From Spongilla lacustris (lineage: Eukaryota; Porifera; Demospongiae; Spongillida; Spongillidae): 64,000 nt of DNA. Positions 1 through 11,649 of this stretch are shown piece by piece. The stretch spans positions 1,987,231-2,051,230 of the forward strand of contig OX442429.1 of the NCBI GenBank assembly GCA_949361645.1, given 5' to 3'. Positions within the stretch are counted from its first letter, which is position 1; each line of letters opens with the position of its first letter. The notes beneath the pieces are model-generated. The model did not search any database. It was not told the DNA's origin and saw nothing but the letters and a program-made list of their open reading frames with translations. The position numbers were made by a program, and so were the translations under genes.

Positions 1-2280
1 CTTGCAGTAAGGGGGCTTGTGGTTCTGCTGTGTGGGGATGGCCTCTTTGGCCCCAGGGCTGCTGAGGGAACTTGCAGTGAAGGGCCTAGCCCCATTAGCC
101 CCTGGCTATGTGGGGGTGGAGCTAGTGGCTCTTTTGGTAATTTAGGGGGTGCTCACTCCCTGTCACTAACACAACCACCATCGTCAGTGGTACGACCGCC
201 ATCATCCTTGACCAATGTATCTTGAACCAGGGTCAATGAGCACTGTTATGGGGGCCCCATTGACCCTCCTGCTGGCAGTGAATGGTCTAATAACACCATA
301 TGTGGAAGGGCTGGTGGCTCCACTGGTTGTGCAGCGCTTTTGACTGAACTTGCAGTATGAGGTTATTAAGTTCAATTGCAGCTTGGGAGTTAATGGTTCC
401 ATTGGCTTGCTATGAGGAAGGCTGGTAGTTGTACTGTGTGGGGATGGTCCCATTAGCCCCCTCGTTCAGTGAAGGACAGGTAGTGGGAGGGGGTGTTGTG
501 GGGACTGCTAAGTAATAAGTTCACTTGCTGTGAGGGCTAAACGTTCCACTGGTTCCATTGGTGGGGCATGTGTGATTCCATTGGTACATGTGCGTACATG
601 CACATGTCCCCTGAAATTGTTGCATGGAGTTACTGACTCCATTTGCAGTGTGAGGGCTGCCTTCTCCACTGGCATTAAGTGGGGGCCACATTGATCCTCT
701 GGTTGTGTGGCAGCTGGTGCTCCCTTGCTGGTAGTGTGGGGGTCAGGTTTTGCATTATTGATTTCACTTGGGTTATTGGTTGGTTCCAAAGGTACGTAGT
801 GTGTGATTGCAGTGAGGGGGAGTGGTAGTTCTTGGCCCCATTTGCCCCTGGTCTGCTGACGCAACTTGCAGTAAAGGACAGGTAGTGAGAAGAGGGGGGG
901 TGGGGGGGAGGGACGAGGGCTGGCACCAGTGTGTGGTGGGCCTGTTAAGTTGTTCTGGTACATGTCCCCTGACCAATGAGGAGGGTTGGTGGTTGTACTG
1001 TCCCATTGGCTGATTGGCCCCTCTTTCATTGAAGGACGGGTAGTGGGGGCAAGTACATATACATGTAGTTCATGGCTCCCCTGAAATTTTTGGGGTTGCT
1101 GAATCCATTTGCAGTGCGAGGGCTGGTTTCTCCACTGGCATTATTCTGGGAGCTCGATTAACCACTGTTTGTGTGGCAGCTGGTACTTCCTTGCTGGGCT
1201 CCATCTGTGAGAGGGCTCCACTGGTGTGGGCTGCTGTCTGGACTTGCAGTGTATACTGGTAGAGGGTTTAGTGGCTCCATTTGAAGTGAGCAGAGAGGGG
1301 CTGGTAGTTCTACTGTGCGAAGCTGGCCTTACAGGCCCTTGTTTGTGTGGGGGCTGCTGACTCAACTTGGGGTGGCATCATGACTGACACTGTGGAGGCT
1401 ACCCCATTGGCCCTGGGTAGCTGAGGGTGTTCTGTAAGAATGGTTCCTGGGCTGCTGACTGCAGTGTGAGGCTATTAAGTTCAGTTGCAGTGTAGACTTT
1501 ACAGGTTCCGCTGCTATTGATCATGAGCTTGCGGTGAGGGGGCTGGTTGTTCTACTGTGTGGGGGGTCCCAGCTGACTCAACTTGCATTGAACGAAAGGG
1601 GGGGGGGGGGGGGGGGGGGGGGGGAGTTAGCCCCTGGGTGTGGGGCCTGTTAAGTCCACTTGCGGAATGAGGGCTAATGGTTGATCTGTTAGTGAGGTCA
1701 TCACATGTTGTTGGTACATGTAGTTCATGGCACCCCTGAAATGGTTGGGGATGCTGATTCCATTTGCAGCCTGAGGGCTGGCATCTCCCTGGCATTATTG
1801 TGGGGGCTACATCCCTGCTGGCAGTGTGGAGGTCTGATGATCTATCTGCGAGAGAGCTGCGTCTCCACTGGCATTGTGGACGCTAGCTCCATTGACCAGG
1901 TTAGCTGGTGGCTCCCTTGCTAGAATTATTGGGCCTGTTAATTCCACTTGTTGGCTCCACTATTTGGAATGTTAGGCTATTATTAATAATTTAAATTGCA
2001 GCATGGGGCTTAATGGTTCCAAAGGTATATAGTGTGCACTTGCAGTAAGGGGGCTTGTGGTTCTGCTGTGTGGGGATGGCCTCTTTGGCCCCAGGGCTGC
2101 TGAGGGAACTTGCAGTGAAGGGCCTAGCCCCATTAGCCCCTGGCTATGTGGGGGTGGGGCTGGTGGCTCTTTTGGTAATTTAGGGGCTGCTCACTCCCTA
2201 TCACTAACACAACCACCATCTTCAGTGGTACGACCGCCATCACTACCTTTCTCAATCTCTCCATCCTCGTCCAATGTATC
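1..2280. repeat. G-rich degenerate tandem repeat with duplicated ends
   Basis: The whole block is built from shuffled, diverged short words such as cttgcagt, gagggctgg, ggctcc and ccattggcccc. The first ~225 bases recur at 2,039-2,262 almost unchanged, an offset of 2,038 bp, so the window probably starts inside a higher-order repeat of about 2 kb. The two copies give nearly identical 68-75 residue open frames (19-225 and 2,057-2,284), but the frames follow repeat words and end at divergent points. I do not call them genes. A run of 27 G sits at 1,598-1,624. Confidence 0.7.
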
Positions 2281-2544
2281 TTGAATATCGATCGTCGTAT
2301 TCGTACAGTTCTAACTCATCCGCCGACTGATTCAGTGAAACTCGACGAGCTCGCGTTCACTCGTGTTATACGTAACCATATCGTTTATCTACACCGAAAA
2401 ACAACCGTAAGTCTATACTAACAAGCACTACAATTCAGCCGCCCGTTTGTTTGGTGACCTTATAGGTGTGGTTATCACGCCCTATAGGAATAGTTGAATA
2501 TTCATGCACTCCGGAGAATGGAAACTGTTCCGTGCACATATAAA
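2281..2544. other. Short single-copy stretch, nothing recognised
   Basis: Sequence between the G-rich repeat and the first copy of the inverted-repeat family. It is richer in CpG than the neighbours, with no convincing frame or signal. Confidence 0.4.
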
Positions 2545-2815
2545 GGCGCGATTCGCGCGGGAAACGTGTACTTACTTTGCACAGCTGTTTCTCCGTAACG
2601 GATGGCATGAAAATTAACGAACAGAACAAATCAATAGGTATAGGACCTCCCTACCTACAAACCGAATTTGAAGCGATTTGATTACTCCTACCGAAAGTTA
2701 TGGTGGGTTTGAACCCGGTGGGGTATCGGACGTTGCAATACTGGCACGGAGTAAGTGCAAGACCCCAAATTATATTTTAGCATACAGAAATGGTGTAGTA
2801 TGAAGTGCTGAAAAT
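2545..2815 (+). repeat. Dispersed repeat family P, copy 1 (partial, forward)
   Basis: Shares with 3,365-3,640 (forward) and 3,040-3,300 (reverse) the words cgtaacggatggcat, aacgaacagaacaaatcaat, accgaatttgaagcg and tactcctaccga. It ends near the shared sequence aaaataggaagt. No protein is recognisable; the open frames through it are fragments of the repeat. Confidence 0.75.
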
Positions 2816-2914
2816 AGGAAGTCAAGAGCTCAAACCGTGTGGAAGATATAGCGCTTTGAATTGGATGTTATATATACAAATTCACAAGCATCAAAATCGC
2901 ATAGAACGTTCCAT

Positions 2915-3310
2915 ATATATATATGGGATAGTTTACGAGAAAAGGGACCTAGCGTGTATTATAAAAAAGTATAATAAAAATGCATTACGTTTGATTTGCT
3001 ATAACTTCCGAACAGTTAAGGCTATCAACTTCCTATTTTCAACACTTCATACTGTACCATTTCTCTATGGTAAAATACATTTTGGAGTCTTGCACTTGCT
3101 CCGTGCCAGTATTGCAACGTTCGATACCCCACTGGGTTCAAACCCGCCATAACTTTCGGTAGGAGTAATCAATTCGCTTCAAATTCGGTTTGTAGGTAGA
3201 GAGGTCCTATACCTATCGATTTGTTCTGTTCGTTGATTTTTATGCCATCCATTACGGAGATACAGTTGAACAAACTACGTGCCCATTTTCGCGCTCGATT
3301 CGCGCCAATG
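2915..3310 (-). repeat. Family P inverted-repeat left arm
   Basis: About 390 bp that read as the reverse complement of 3,361-3,760. The 50-bp loop lies at 3,311-3,360, between cgattcgcgccaatg and cattggcgcgaatc. The arm carries the same core words as copy 1 plus an outer part with aaagggacctagcgtg. Confidence 0.8.
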
Positions 3311-3360
3311 ATTTGGGCAAATTGCGTTCCGCTCAATGTATGGGGAGGCGGGGATTATAA

Positions 3361-3760
3361 CATTGGCGCGAATCAAGCGGGAAAACGTGCACGTAGTTTG
3401 TTCAACTGTATCTCCGTAACGGATGGCATAAAAATTAACGAACAGAACAAATCAATAGGTATAGGACCTCTCTACCTACAAACCGAATTTGAAGCGAATT
3501 GATTACTCCTACCGAATATTATGGCGGGTTTGAACCCAGTGGGGTATCGAACGTTGCAATACTGACACAGAGCAAGAGCAAGACTCCAAAATGTATTTTA
3601 CCATAGAGAAATGGTGCAGTATGAAGTGTTGAAAATTGGAAGTTGATAGCGTTAACTGTTCGGAAGTTATAGCAAATCAAACGTAATGCATTTTTATTAT
3701 ACTTTTTTATAATACACGCTAGGTCCCTTTTCTCGTAAACTTTCCCATATACATATAGCC
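3361..3760 (+). repeat. Family P inverted-repeat right arm
   Basis: Partner of 2,915-3,310. The arms differ by scattered substitutions, so this is an aged fold-back unit rather than an assembly echo. No transposase was seen. The three copies in two orientations within 1.2 kb suggest a non-autonomous fold-back element that inserted beside a relative. Confidence 0.8.
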
Positions 3761-3769
3761 ATTGAAAGT

Positions 3770-4733
3770 TCTGTTTAGGTTGTCAAGTCTGTTATATGTG
3801 TACCATGCCGGACAGAAAATGCTCAGAAGTGATTTCTGCATACTTGGAATTAGTTATGCAAACTGTGCATCAGTAAGGTGTGGATTGCAAAAACATAGCA
3901 CCTATATTAGACTCCCACAGGATATCAGTCATGTGTTTTGATCGATCATTTTTACCCTCATTTAAGCCTAAGGGATATCAAAGTGTGAAAAGGTATTCCA
4001 AGGTTTGTATCACATATAACTTCAAGTTAGTACCATTGTTAAATTCTGATTATTTCTTATTTGAAGAGGAAACATTTATTGGAGTGTTATATCCTTATGT
4101 TTCCAATACATAAACCATTGCATTGGAGTTTAATAGTATGTAACGAAAGACTATGCTTTGTTTGGTTTGTTATTTTCACTTGCATTGTAGGTAGTGTACC
4201 CACAAATATGCACCATTGTAGGAATTGATTCCCTCCACAACAGTGATGAGGATGCAGTGAACTGAATATGGTAAACAGATTTTAAACGTACTTGAAATAT
4301 GCTGTCATTTCAATATTTTAATCATCAGGTTACTGCTACATCAACAATGATGTATAATTCTACAATATCAAGCTCTGACTACATGATTTTACAATTGGTA
4401 TATATGTAACTTCTAGCTTTGTAATCTATTATATGAGTGATTAATTAAGTTAGTATGTAATATATTTTTATATACTGAGCTTAGTCTGCATATATGTTAG
4501 AGCGTTAAAATTTTCATGCGGAACACAAATTGGCGCAAACAGGAAAATACTAGGGACTGTGGTGTGTTTACATGTCTTGTAAGTGAAAATCGAAAGGGGG
4601 CCTATATGAAATGCTTATGGCTGTGTCCCTTGCAATGTGCATGCATGACAACAGGCGACTAGACTTGTAGCAGAAAACGTGGCACTGCAATATACCCAGG
4701 TATCCTGCTATTGCTTATCGAGACTTACGTCAT
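3770..4733. other. AT-rich intergenic stretch, nothing seen
   Basis: No coding frame, repeat partner or terminal signal recognised. The 77-residue frame at 3,880-4,113 has no domain or coding-like composition. Confidence 0.4.
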
Positions 4734-6793
4734 TAGGCACTGCGGAATTTTTTAAAAAATGCTCAAAAGGTTATAATATTATTATTGTTATAAAGAGCAA
4801 AAAAAGCTGCGTTTAACAGTACTTTATGCGTCACCGTAGCATATTTAGTACCGGAGATATGTAGCGCCAAAGTGACAACTTTTTTAGTACAGCGGTCAAT
4901 GCGTAATCGCAATAAAAACTGTGACGGTTGAGGAACAATAAAGCATAACCTTGCCATTCCGTAAGATATTAATTCCAAGCATTGCATATAAGTGGTTCTG
5001 ACTTTGTTAAGAAGGTTTTTTACTAAAATTCATCACATGTATATTTTTAAATTGTGAACAAAAAACTGACTAGCATGCATACACTTGAGCACAATATCAT
5101 TTATAGCATTGACGAATATTATTTTCATTGGCCACAAACACTAAATCACCAATTAATTAGTCCACGAGCATGTCAATGAACATTAATCCGTTATTCTTCA
5201 GATTCATCCATCATTCATTTTTTTACTTTTAGTTTTGGTAACTTGCATGCTTTATGAGTTATCTGCCCATCATATAGTACGCTGGTGAAATTTATATGCA
5301 CCTTGCAGAGAAGTTAAATTAGCAAATACTCTGGAAATGAAGGTTTGCTGCTCCTGTGGAATTGTCATAGTATATATATTTTGCAAAGATGTATAGTCAT
5401 CTCAGTTATGAGGCTATAAGCATGTAACTATAATCATTCACAGCTACACTTGAAAACCATAGTAGAACGTATTTTAATGGTGGTATACTATGTATAAAGG
5501 CCCTCACCTGGCTGACTATTGTACTCTCGTTGCAGTACCAGTTCATGCAGCTATGGCTGTTCGCGATCGGTTGATATCAACATTGTTGATTATATATGCA
5601 TGTATATATATATTATTATATTGCTGCCATCTATGCCATAAGCGTCAGCTGAAATTCTGATTCCTCTTTGAGATCTTCCGCTAATATACTCGTCATACCA
5701 CGATCTTTCGGATTAGGCTCGTGGCTCTTGTTCCAGAATGGTCCATCTGGGATGCCAAGCTGCATTGGTTCTGATTTATGAAAAGAACCCGTGGCGTTTG
5801 ACGCGGATAACTAGCTAGAGATATCTCTGGTAGTACGCACACCCTCAGTGACGTCACGTAATCAAATACATTTACTGAAGATTCCTAACATTAAATACAA
5901 TTTCTTAAAATTTTAAGCTTTTCTGTCTTCATAGCAATGTTTAGTATGGTTAGCAAATGTCCAATAAATTATTAAAAAATTATATGGTTACTTTAGGGAC
6001 CTCTGAAAAGCATAACATGATTTTCATCTCTTAAGTCGAATTAATTCGGCCGTAATGATGCTAAGCAGCACTCATATCAAAAACCTTATAAAAGCAATCC
6101 TAACTTCACAACGAATTGGAGTTAAGAGTTCAAACATTCCATATATAAAGCTACTATAATGAGCTATCTGTGCAACAAAAAGGAGCTCTTAAGTCGAACT
6201 ATTTGTTGAGTTGTAAGCCAAAAACCTTAACCTGAAGATACCTTAATGTTTTGACCCTGAAAATTCAGTGTCAGATAAGAATTCCGACATTTTTAGTGAT
6301 CCAAACCCAAAAGTTATGATCTAAGTTATAAAAAATGATGTTTCTGTAGATCCTGGTCGATAGTACCATTTGATGTATCGGTCCAAAGATGTTCAGTAAC
6401 TGGCGCATCGTAGAAGGTACCCTGCATGCGCTTCGTCAAATCTTTATGAAACTTCGTAGAAAGATAGAAGGATGAATTATCTAGAGGGGAGAGTACTTAC
6501 CGTGGAGGGGACGCAGCTTTTGGAGTCGAAAATCGTGGCCAGAAAACTATATTCGATTTGAGCAACACTTAATACATACGGTGCGTGTTTTAAAACTTAA
6601 AAACTAGTCTGGTCTATTGCTCACGCATTCGGCAGTGGTTCTGAATGCATAGTAAGCCACAATGAAGCACAATGAAGCTACCAGATCGTTTGTACCATAT
6701 GGTGTCAATAAATATTTTTAAAATTGCAACAGAAAAATTTTCTTCTGACGTCTAGGATTTTATGGTCTAAAATCAAGGATTCCGCAGTGCCTA
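4734..6793. mobile_element. Candidate 2.06 kb DNA element with 15-bp inverted ends
   Basis: taggcactgcggaat at 4,734-4,748 is matched exactly in inverse by attccgcagtgccta at 6,779-6,793, and the next bases are also T/A-rich on both inner sides. No clear target duplication flanks the ends. The inside is AT-rich with no long frame; ttaagtcgaa-type words recur near 6,030 and 6,190. A non-autonomous element is likely, but a 15-bp match alone could be coincidence. Confidence 0.45.
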
Positions 6794-7339
6794 CTGTACT
6801 GTCATATATGAAGTCATTAAAAAAACGGGACTCGCTACTAACGGGACTTCTATGAATCGGATCACTAATAGCTAGTTGTCGGTATCGAGCAAGAAATCAA
6901 AATAGAGCCGTTTCATGTTTGTTTGATGTAGCAAAACTGTGTGGTTCAAGAGAACAAAAGGGATCCTGTTTTTCCTCGTCCCCAGATGGAATAACGCCAT
7001 TTTTTTTCTTCTTCTTCCTTAATTTGTAAAGAACTCGAGATAAGAACCGTTTCAAAGGACGCGAATGGTGCCAATATGTTCAGAATTTCAAGCGGCATGC
7101 CCTTTTGAGTCAGATAATGATAACATAAATTCATATGTTGATAAATTTACTGGGGAAAAACTCGACACGGAAGCCGTTTCAATGAACGTCAATGGTATCA
7201 ATATAGGTTCAGAATAGGGAAATGGATTTAGTTGAGCGTTTTTATCATAGATTGACGGTAGTATTGTGACTTAAGTCGACCATAGATTGAAGAATACCTG
7301 GATACGAAACGCGGAAATAATTAGAAATGATCCGCGTTT

Positions 7340-7471
7340 CGCCACGTGGCACATTTGGTGTAAGAAACTATAATTGGAGAAACTCCGTACAGCGAAAAGG
7401 GCGCAATTCCAGAAGCGTAAGCGTGAGGCGGAGACAGCACGCTACAACGGAAATACAACTACCGCCCAAAG
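7340..7471 (+). pseudogene. H1 basic exon, 3' tail with splice donor
   Basis: This reads the lysine/arginine-rich tail of the family's first exon (QKRKREAETARYNG) and ends CAAAG before gtgagt. The equivalent in H2 ends at 33,756 with the identical donor. The upstream part of the exon is diverged or missing here. The protein is probably nuclear or nucleic-acid binding from its charge; the function is unknown. Confidence 0.5.
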
Positions 7472-7834
7472 GTGAGTTGTGCATGGAATGTTATGGTTTG
7501 GCGCGCTTCTTTTAGTCTAGAGCAGCTGGAAAAGTGCTGTGTTGCTAGGTGATGACATGTACAGCTGGATTTTGTCATGCTGCATAACGGGTGTTGCTAC
7601 ACAGTATTCATATTATCGAGAGTTACGGCAGTAACTCTCATATAGGATTTGTGCCGTATCATGAATATCATTAAAAAACCGCGTCCACGAACCGAGAAAC
7701 GGATAGTGTAGCTCTTTATTGCTATCGATCCACAATGGAAAGACGATCATTTTTATGTTTTGTTCAAGTCGCCAGACCGTTTACTTTAAGAGAACAAAAA
7801 AGCTCGTTGTTCTCGTTCCCAGACCGTAATTTGT

Positions 7835-7839
7835 CGATA

Positions 7840-7872
<33 letters not shown>
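7835..7872 (+). repeat. (GTC)n microsatellite
   Basis: About eleven GTC units in the leader of X1. The X2 copy has five at 10,895-10,912, and H2 lacks the array. Confidence 0.9.
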
Positions 7873-8192
7873 TTTATGGGTGAATACAACACGAGATAGG
7901 AAAGGTTTTAAAGAGCGCCAGTTACACCAAAAATCGTAGAATTTCCTGACAATACATCTTCAGGTATCAGATATATAAAATAAAGCATGTAACCGATATG
8001 AAATTTGCAGCTGTTCTCGCGCGCCAAGATATACGTACGTAATATAGAGAGTTACCTATATTAAAACCGTTTCCATGACAATGTTTCACGTATTATAATG
8101 TATCGTGGTATGATTGGAACAGGTGGAAGTTTCATTTGTATTTTTAGTTTTGCCGCTCACCATTTTAAGCTAGCGAAGTTGTTTTTGTCAAA

Positions 8193-8510
8193 ATGCCTTT
8201 ACGGTTACGAAAGAGGAAAGCTAAGAGAAGAGAGGAATACCTCCTAAATCGAGGCTATGAGTTAAGAGTCCTCCCGAGTTCGGTACGATGCTGATGCTGA
8301 ACAAAGGCGGGCGTCTGCTCGTGATATGTACAGAGCAAATCTGAGTCGAACCGAGCTTCTAAGAGGTGGCGACAGGAAAAGAATTCTGTTGCGATGCGAG
8401 CTTCTAAGATGCGACGTTATGAACTGAACTCAGACGAGAAACGAGCTTCTAAGAGGGAAAGCTTGGCGCGCGAGTTTCGAACTAATGGAACAGCTGCAAA
8501 TGTAACATAA
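8193..8510 (+). pseudogene. X1 basic 'ASKR' exon, frameshifted
   Basis: Begins MPLRLRKRKAKRREEYLLNR and then loses frame. Downstream pieces in other frames repeat the pattern R-A-S-x-R-x-x-Y/M-x-x-N, and the words gcttctaagag recur four times. I recall such ASKR/YE-N arrays at the N terminus of Helitron or Pif1-like proteins in sponge gene models; that link is from memory only. Ends at TAA, 8,508-8,510. At least two frameshifts make this copy non-functional. Confidence 0.55.
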
Positions 8511-8633
8511 CTGTAAACATTGTGTTGCTAGGCAATAAATTAAAAATGGGAATTACAATTAAAGGCTGGTACGATCGTCTACATTGTACTACATGTACAC
8601 CTATATACTAGTATTCATTTATTTTAAAAAATG

Positions 8634-8921
8634 AATTAAACAAGATACAAAAAACCATCTCTCTGAGAAAGTTAGGGGTATATAGGATTTGAAGGCAATG
8701 GTGGTGTAAAAAGGAAGGGAACAAGGGATTCAGTGGAGATACACAATAATTATTCCTATATTTAGCACTGTATAGACCGTCATTACAATCATGATGCTAA
8801 ATATAGGAATAGTTATTGTATATCTCCACTGAATCCCTTGTTCCCTTCCTTTTTACACCACCATTGCCTTCAAATCCTATATACCCCTAACTTTCTCAGA
8901 GAGATGGTTTTTTATATCTTG
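8634..8921. repeat. Terminal hairpin of X1
   Basis: Imperfect palindrome of ~287 bp. acaagata... aaggcaatggtggtgtaaaa on the left is mirrored by ttttacaccaccattgcctt on the right, with a short loop near 8,770. The same hairpin ends H1, X2 and H2. It sits at the 3' end of every family copy, so I treat it as a terminus rather than a free MITE. Confidence 0.8.
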
Positions 8922-9088
8922 TTGATATAAGATGCACTATTTCTGTTACAGTTATGCTTTGCAATACAGTTCAATAAACAAATAATGCATGACATGGGGT
9001 CTACATTATTATGTGGCTTCTACATGTATTACCAGTGTCAAAGTAAGTATTGACTGCATGCTTCCATGCATCTCCTTAATCATTTTAG

Positions 9089-9705
9089 CTACTCCCTGTA
9101 TGAACCCAATGATAGCCGTGTTCTAAGGGTGGCCTTGTAAAGGCTATTTGTCAGGGAAGTCAGTTACAGCTGGAACCCAGAGGTCATCTGAAGAGCCCAC
9201 AAGTTGACGAGTCACGTCAGGGTGATAACAAGAAGTGCCTGCATGCATATGCGTGCATAAGCACAGCATGTGATCGCGGCGCGGGACCAGACCAGTTTAG
9301 AACCGGTTTACCATAGATCCCCTACAAAAACCTCCTTTGAGTGTTCGTGTATGAGTTGAGTTGAGTTGCATTGTACTAGTCGTGTGAGTTGCAGTCGTCG
9401 TTGTACTATTTGGCTGGCACGTACTGCTGTAGTGCGGTGCATACTCTATAGTGTGATCATACACAGCCGGTGATTCTGTGCGTCGGTACACTATAGCGCG
9501 GTGAACGGTCATCTACACTATTCTAAGCAATAGGACATTCCTAGATGAGTTAAATGATGCCTTTTGCCAGACCCATCCATGGTTAGCAGAAAAGGTTACC
9601 ACTAGATCTGCACATGCTGCTGTTAGCAAAGTTAGTGCAGATGCTAAGGCACTGAACATTCGAAGAACAAAAGCAGGGGGATTGTTTAAGATGTTCGTGC
9701 CATTA
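9089..9705 (+). pseudogene. H1 second exon, split by a solo LTR
   Basis: The acceptor cattttag ends at 9,088. The exon matches that of H2 (34,122-34,360): it runs to 9,148, is broken by the LTR, and resumes at 9,523 with LDELNDAFCQTHPWLAEK and ALNIRRTKAG. Relative to H2 it carries small deletions that break the frame. No domain recognised; it is probably the N-terminal region of the same mobile-element protein as the basic exon. Confidence 0.55.
9149..9517 (+). mobile_element. Solo LTR (369 bp), 5-bp target duplication
   Basis: Starts TGTCAGGGAAG and ends TCTACA, flanked by ctatt at 9,144-9,148 and 9,518-9,522. The H2 copy shows the empty site aaaggctattctaag at ~34,184-34,198, with a single ctatt. 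TG...CA ends and a 5-bp duplication are the signature of LTR retrotransposons, probably Ty3 type. No internal region remains, as expected after LTR-LTR recombination. Confidence 0.85.
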
Positions 9706-9719
9706 ATGCAATAAAATTA

Positions 9720-10132
9720 TCAGAAAGTGAAATTTTAGCTGGGGTAAGGCATCATAGTGCTGCCTCAGACCCTATTTCTATGATACCACTTACAATCACA
9801 CAAAACAGCATGGGCCTATACCAGTAGACCTCAATGGTAGGTGTTTTATCAGCTGATTGTCCAAGCAGATTCATTTGCCTACAATGAGTGAGATTGGGCC
9901 TCATGATACCCTCCACCTTGAGTGGATAATACATATATGTCTGAGGCATATATGGGGGACCTATCCTCAATGGCAATTGAATAAAATCACAAAGAAGGTA
10001 ACCCCAGGAGTTTATATGTTTGATGTTTGCTTCCATATAATCAGAAACAAACCACAAAACATGATGTTGCTAGGCAGTGACTTGTTCAGTGTTGCTACAG
10101 CTGGACATCTGGTATGCATAGCATTTTGGTGA
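9720..10132 (+). pseudogene. H1 downstream coding remnant (IPVDLNGR / MSEIGPHDTLHLEWI)
   Basis: A frame with stops reads ...IPVDLNGRC..., then an open stretch (9,857-10,132) with MSEIGPHDTLHLEWIIHI and RHIWGTYPQWQLNK. The same stretch is kept at 35,402-35,668 in H2 with few changes, so it was coding when the family spread. I recall a PVDSNGR-type motif in proteins of Helitron-like elements, but cannot check this. Function not assigned. Confidence 0.45.
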
Positions 10133-10349
10133 GTACTCTTGCACAGCTAGTATAAATGGCTGATCCTTTTCTCTCTACCATTAATGGCCCCTCACCCAAA
10201 CAAGTGTCTATCACATTACTGAGTTACATAAATGTACATACAAGTACAGGTTCTGATGAATGCACTTGCCTGTACTAGAGGGCAGGTACACAGTGTTATA
10301 CTGGGTACCTGGTTATATTAAGGCAACCCAATGTAAAAAAAAAATGAAG

Positions 10350-10654
10350 GGAACAAGATATAAAAAACATTCTCTTTGAGAAAGTTGGTGGTACATAGGA
10401 TTTGAAGGCATGCGCAATGGTGGTGTAAAAAGGAAGGGAACAAGGGATCAACAAAGATGCGTAATTTTTTTTTTAAATCCTGTATTTAGCAACGAAAGAT
10501 GTACGTACTACAAAAGTGCTAAATATAGGACTGTTAAAAAAAGTTACGTATCATTGTTGATCCCTTGTTCCCTTCCTTTTTACACCACCATTGCGCATGC
10601 CTTCAAATCATATATACCACCAACTTTCTCAGAGAGAATGTTTTTTATATCTTG
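10350..10654. repeat. Terminal hairpin of H1
   Basis: Same family as 8,634-8,921: acaagatataaaaaa ... ttttttatatcttg with arms of ~130 bp. It is followed by T, like the other three copies. Confidence 0.8.
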
Positions 10655-11200
10655 TGTTATCGAGAGTTACGGCAGTAACTCTCATATAGGATTTGTGCCG
10701 TATCATGAATATCATTTTAAAAACGCGTCCCGCATATCACTCACGAACCGAGAAATGGATAGTGTAGCTCTTTATTGCTATTGATCCACAATAGAAAGAC
10801 GATCATTTTCATGTTTTGTTCAAGTCGCCAGACCGTTTACTTTAAAGGAACAATAAAGCTCGTGGTTCTCGTTCCCAGACCGTAATTTGTCCATAGTCGT
10901 CGTCGTCGTCGTCTTTATGGGTGAGTATAACTCGAGATAGGAAAGGTTTTAAAGAGCGCCAGTTACACTAAAAATCGTAGAAAAATCTGACAATACACTA
11001 TCAGGTATCAGATTTATAAATAAAGCATGTAACCAATATACGTAATTTGCAGCTGTTCTCGCGCGCCAAGATGTAAGTATCTAATCGCTATATTAAAACA
11101 AAACCGTTTCCATGACAATGTTGCAGAATTATGATTGGCATGGAACAGGTGGGAGTTTCATTTGTGTTTTTAGTTTTGCTCACCACTTTTAGCTAGCGAA

Positions 11201-11512
11201 ATGCATTTACGGCTACGAAAGAGGAAAGCTAAGCGACGAGAGGAATACCTCCTAAATCGAGACTATATATGAGTTCGAGTCCTCCCGAGTTCGGTACGAT
11301 GCTGATGCTGAGCAAAGGCGGGCGTCTGCTCGTGATATGTACAGAGCAAATCTGAAGTCGAACCAAGCTTCTAAGAGGTGTCAACAGGAAAGAATTCTAT
11401 TGCGTCTAAGAAGTGACGTTATGAACTGAACTCAGACGAGAAACGAGCTTCTAGGAGGGAAAGCTTGGCGCGTGAGTATCGAACTAATGGAACAGCTGCA
11501 AATGTAACATAA
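11201..11512 (+). pseudogene. X2 basic 'ASKR' exon, frameshifted
   Basis: Homologous to 8,193-8,510, beginning MHLRLRKRKAKRREEYLLNR, then frameshifts and small deletions. It ends with the same AANVT-stop. The start codon context differs from X1 by a deletion that removes the MP pair. Confidence 0.5.
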
Positions 11513-11649
11513 CTGTAAACATTGTGTTGCTAGGCAATAAACATGGGAATTACAACGGCTGGATTTTATCGTACAATCGTATTTACTTCTACATTGTACT
11601 ACATGTACACCTGTATACTAGTAGTCACTTATTTATAAAAATGAATGAA

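Larger units (their letters stand above)
7616..8921 (+). mobile_element. A/T-inserting family, copy X1 (1,306 bp)
   Basis: Inserted in the first intron of H1. The uninterrupted H2 reads catattattgatataag at 33,910-33,926. H1 reads catatta, then X1, then ttgatataag, so the insertion lies between A and T with no duplication. X1 starts tcgagagttacggcag, a perfect 9-bp-arm palindrome with taactctc, and ends cttg after a long hairpin. TC at the 5' end and A/T target use recall Helitrons, but the 3' end is not CTRR and the hairpin is far too large. Confidence 0.75.
6795..10654 (+). mobile_element. A/T-inserting family, copy H1 (old, interrupted)
   Basis: The 5' part (6,795-7,320) is a diverged match to the leaders at 7,650-7,930 and 33,000-33,270, with shared words such as tcatatatgaa, gagaacaaaa and ctcgagata. 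It continues into the tail of the basic exon, a GT donor, intron sequence, a second exon and a terminal hairpin ending cttg at 10,654. It is interrupted by X1 at 7,616-8,921 and by a solo LTR at 9,149-9,517. The same order of parts occurs in H2 (32,966-36,187). The start is approximate. Confidence 0.65.

Noticed and set aside
8193..8510. Basic exon as a histone or protamine gene
   Set aside because: It repeats inside every copy of a mobile family, has a splice donor and lacks any histone fold motif.
7616..8921. X1 as a canonical Helitron
   Set aside because: The TC start and A/T target fit, but the 3' end is CTTG after a ~290-bp palindrome instead of a short hairpin before CTRR, and no Rep/helicase is seen. 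I keep only 'Helitron-like insertion'.
9752..10057. Minus-strand frame of 101 residues (and its twin at 35,387-35,578)
   Set aside because: It is the shadow of the plus-strand remnant shared by H1 and H2, which lies in the same order as the other exons.
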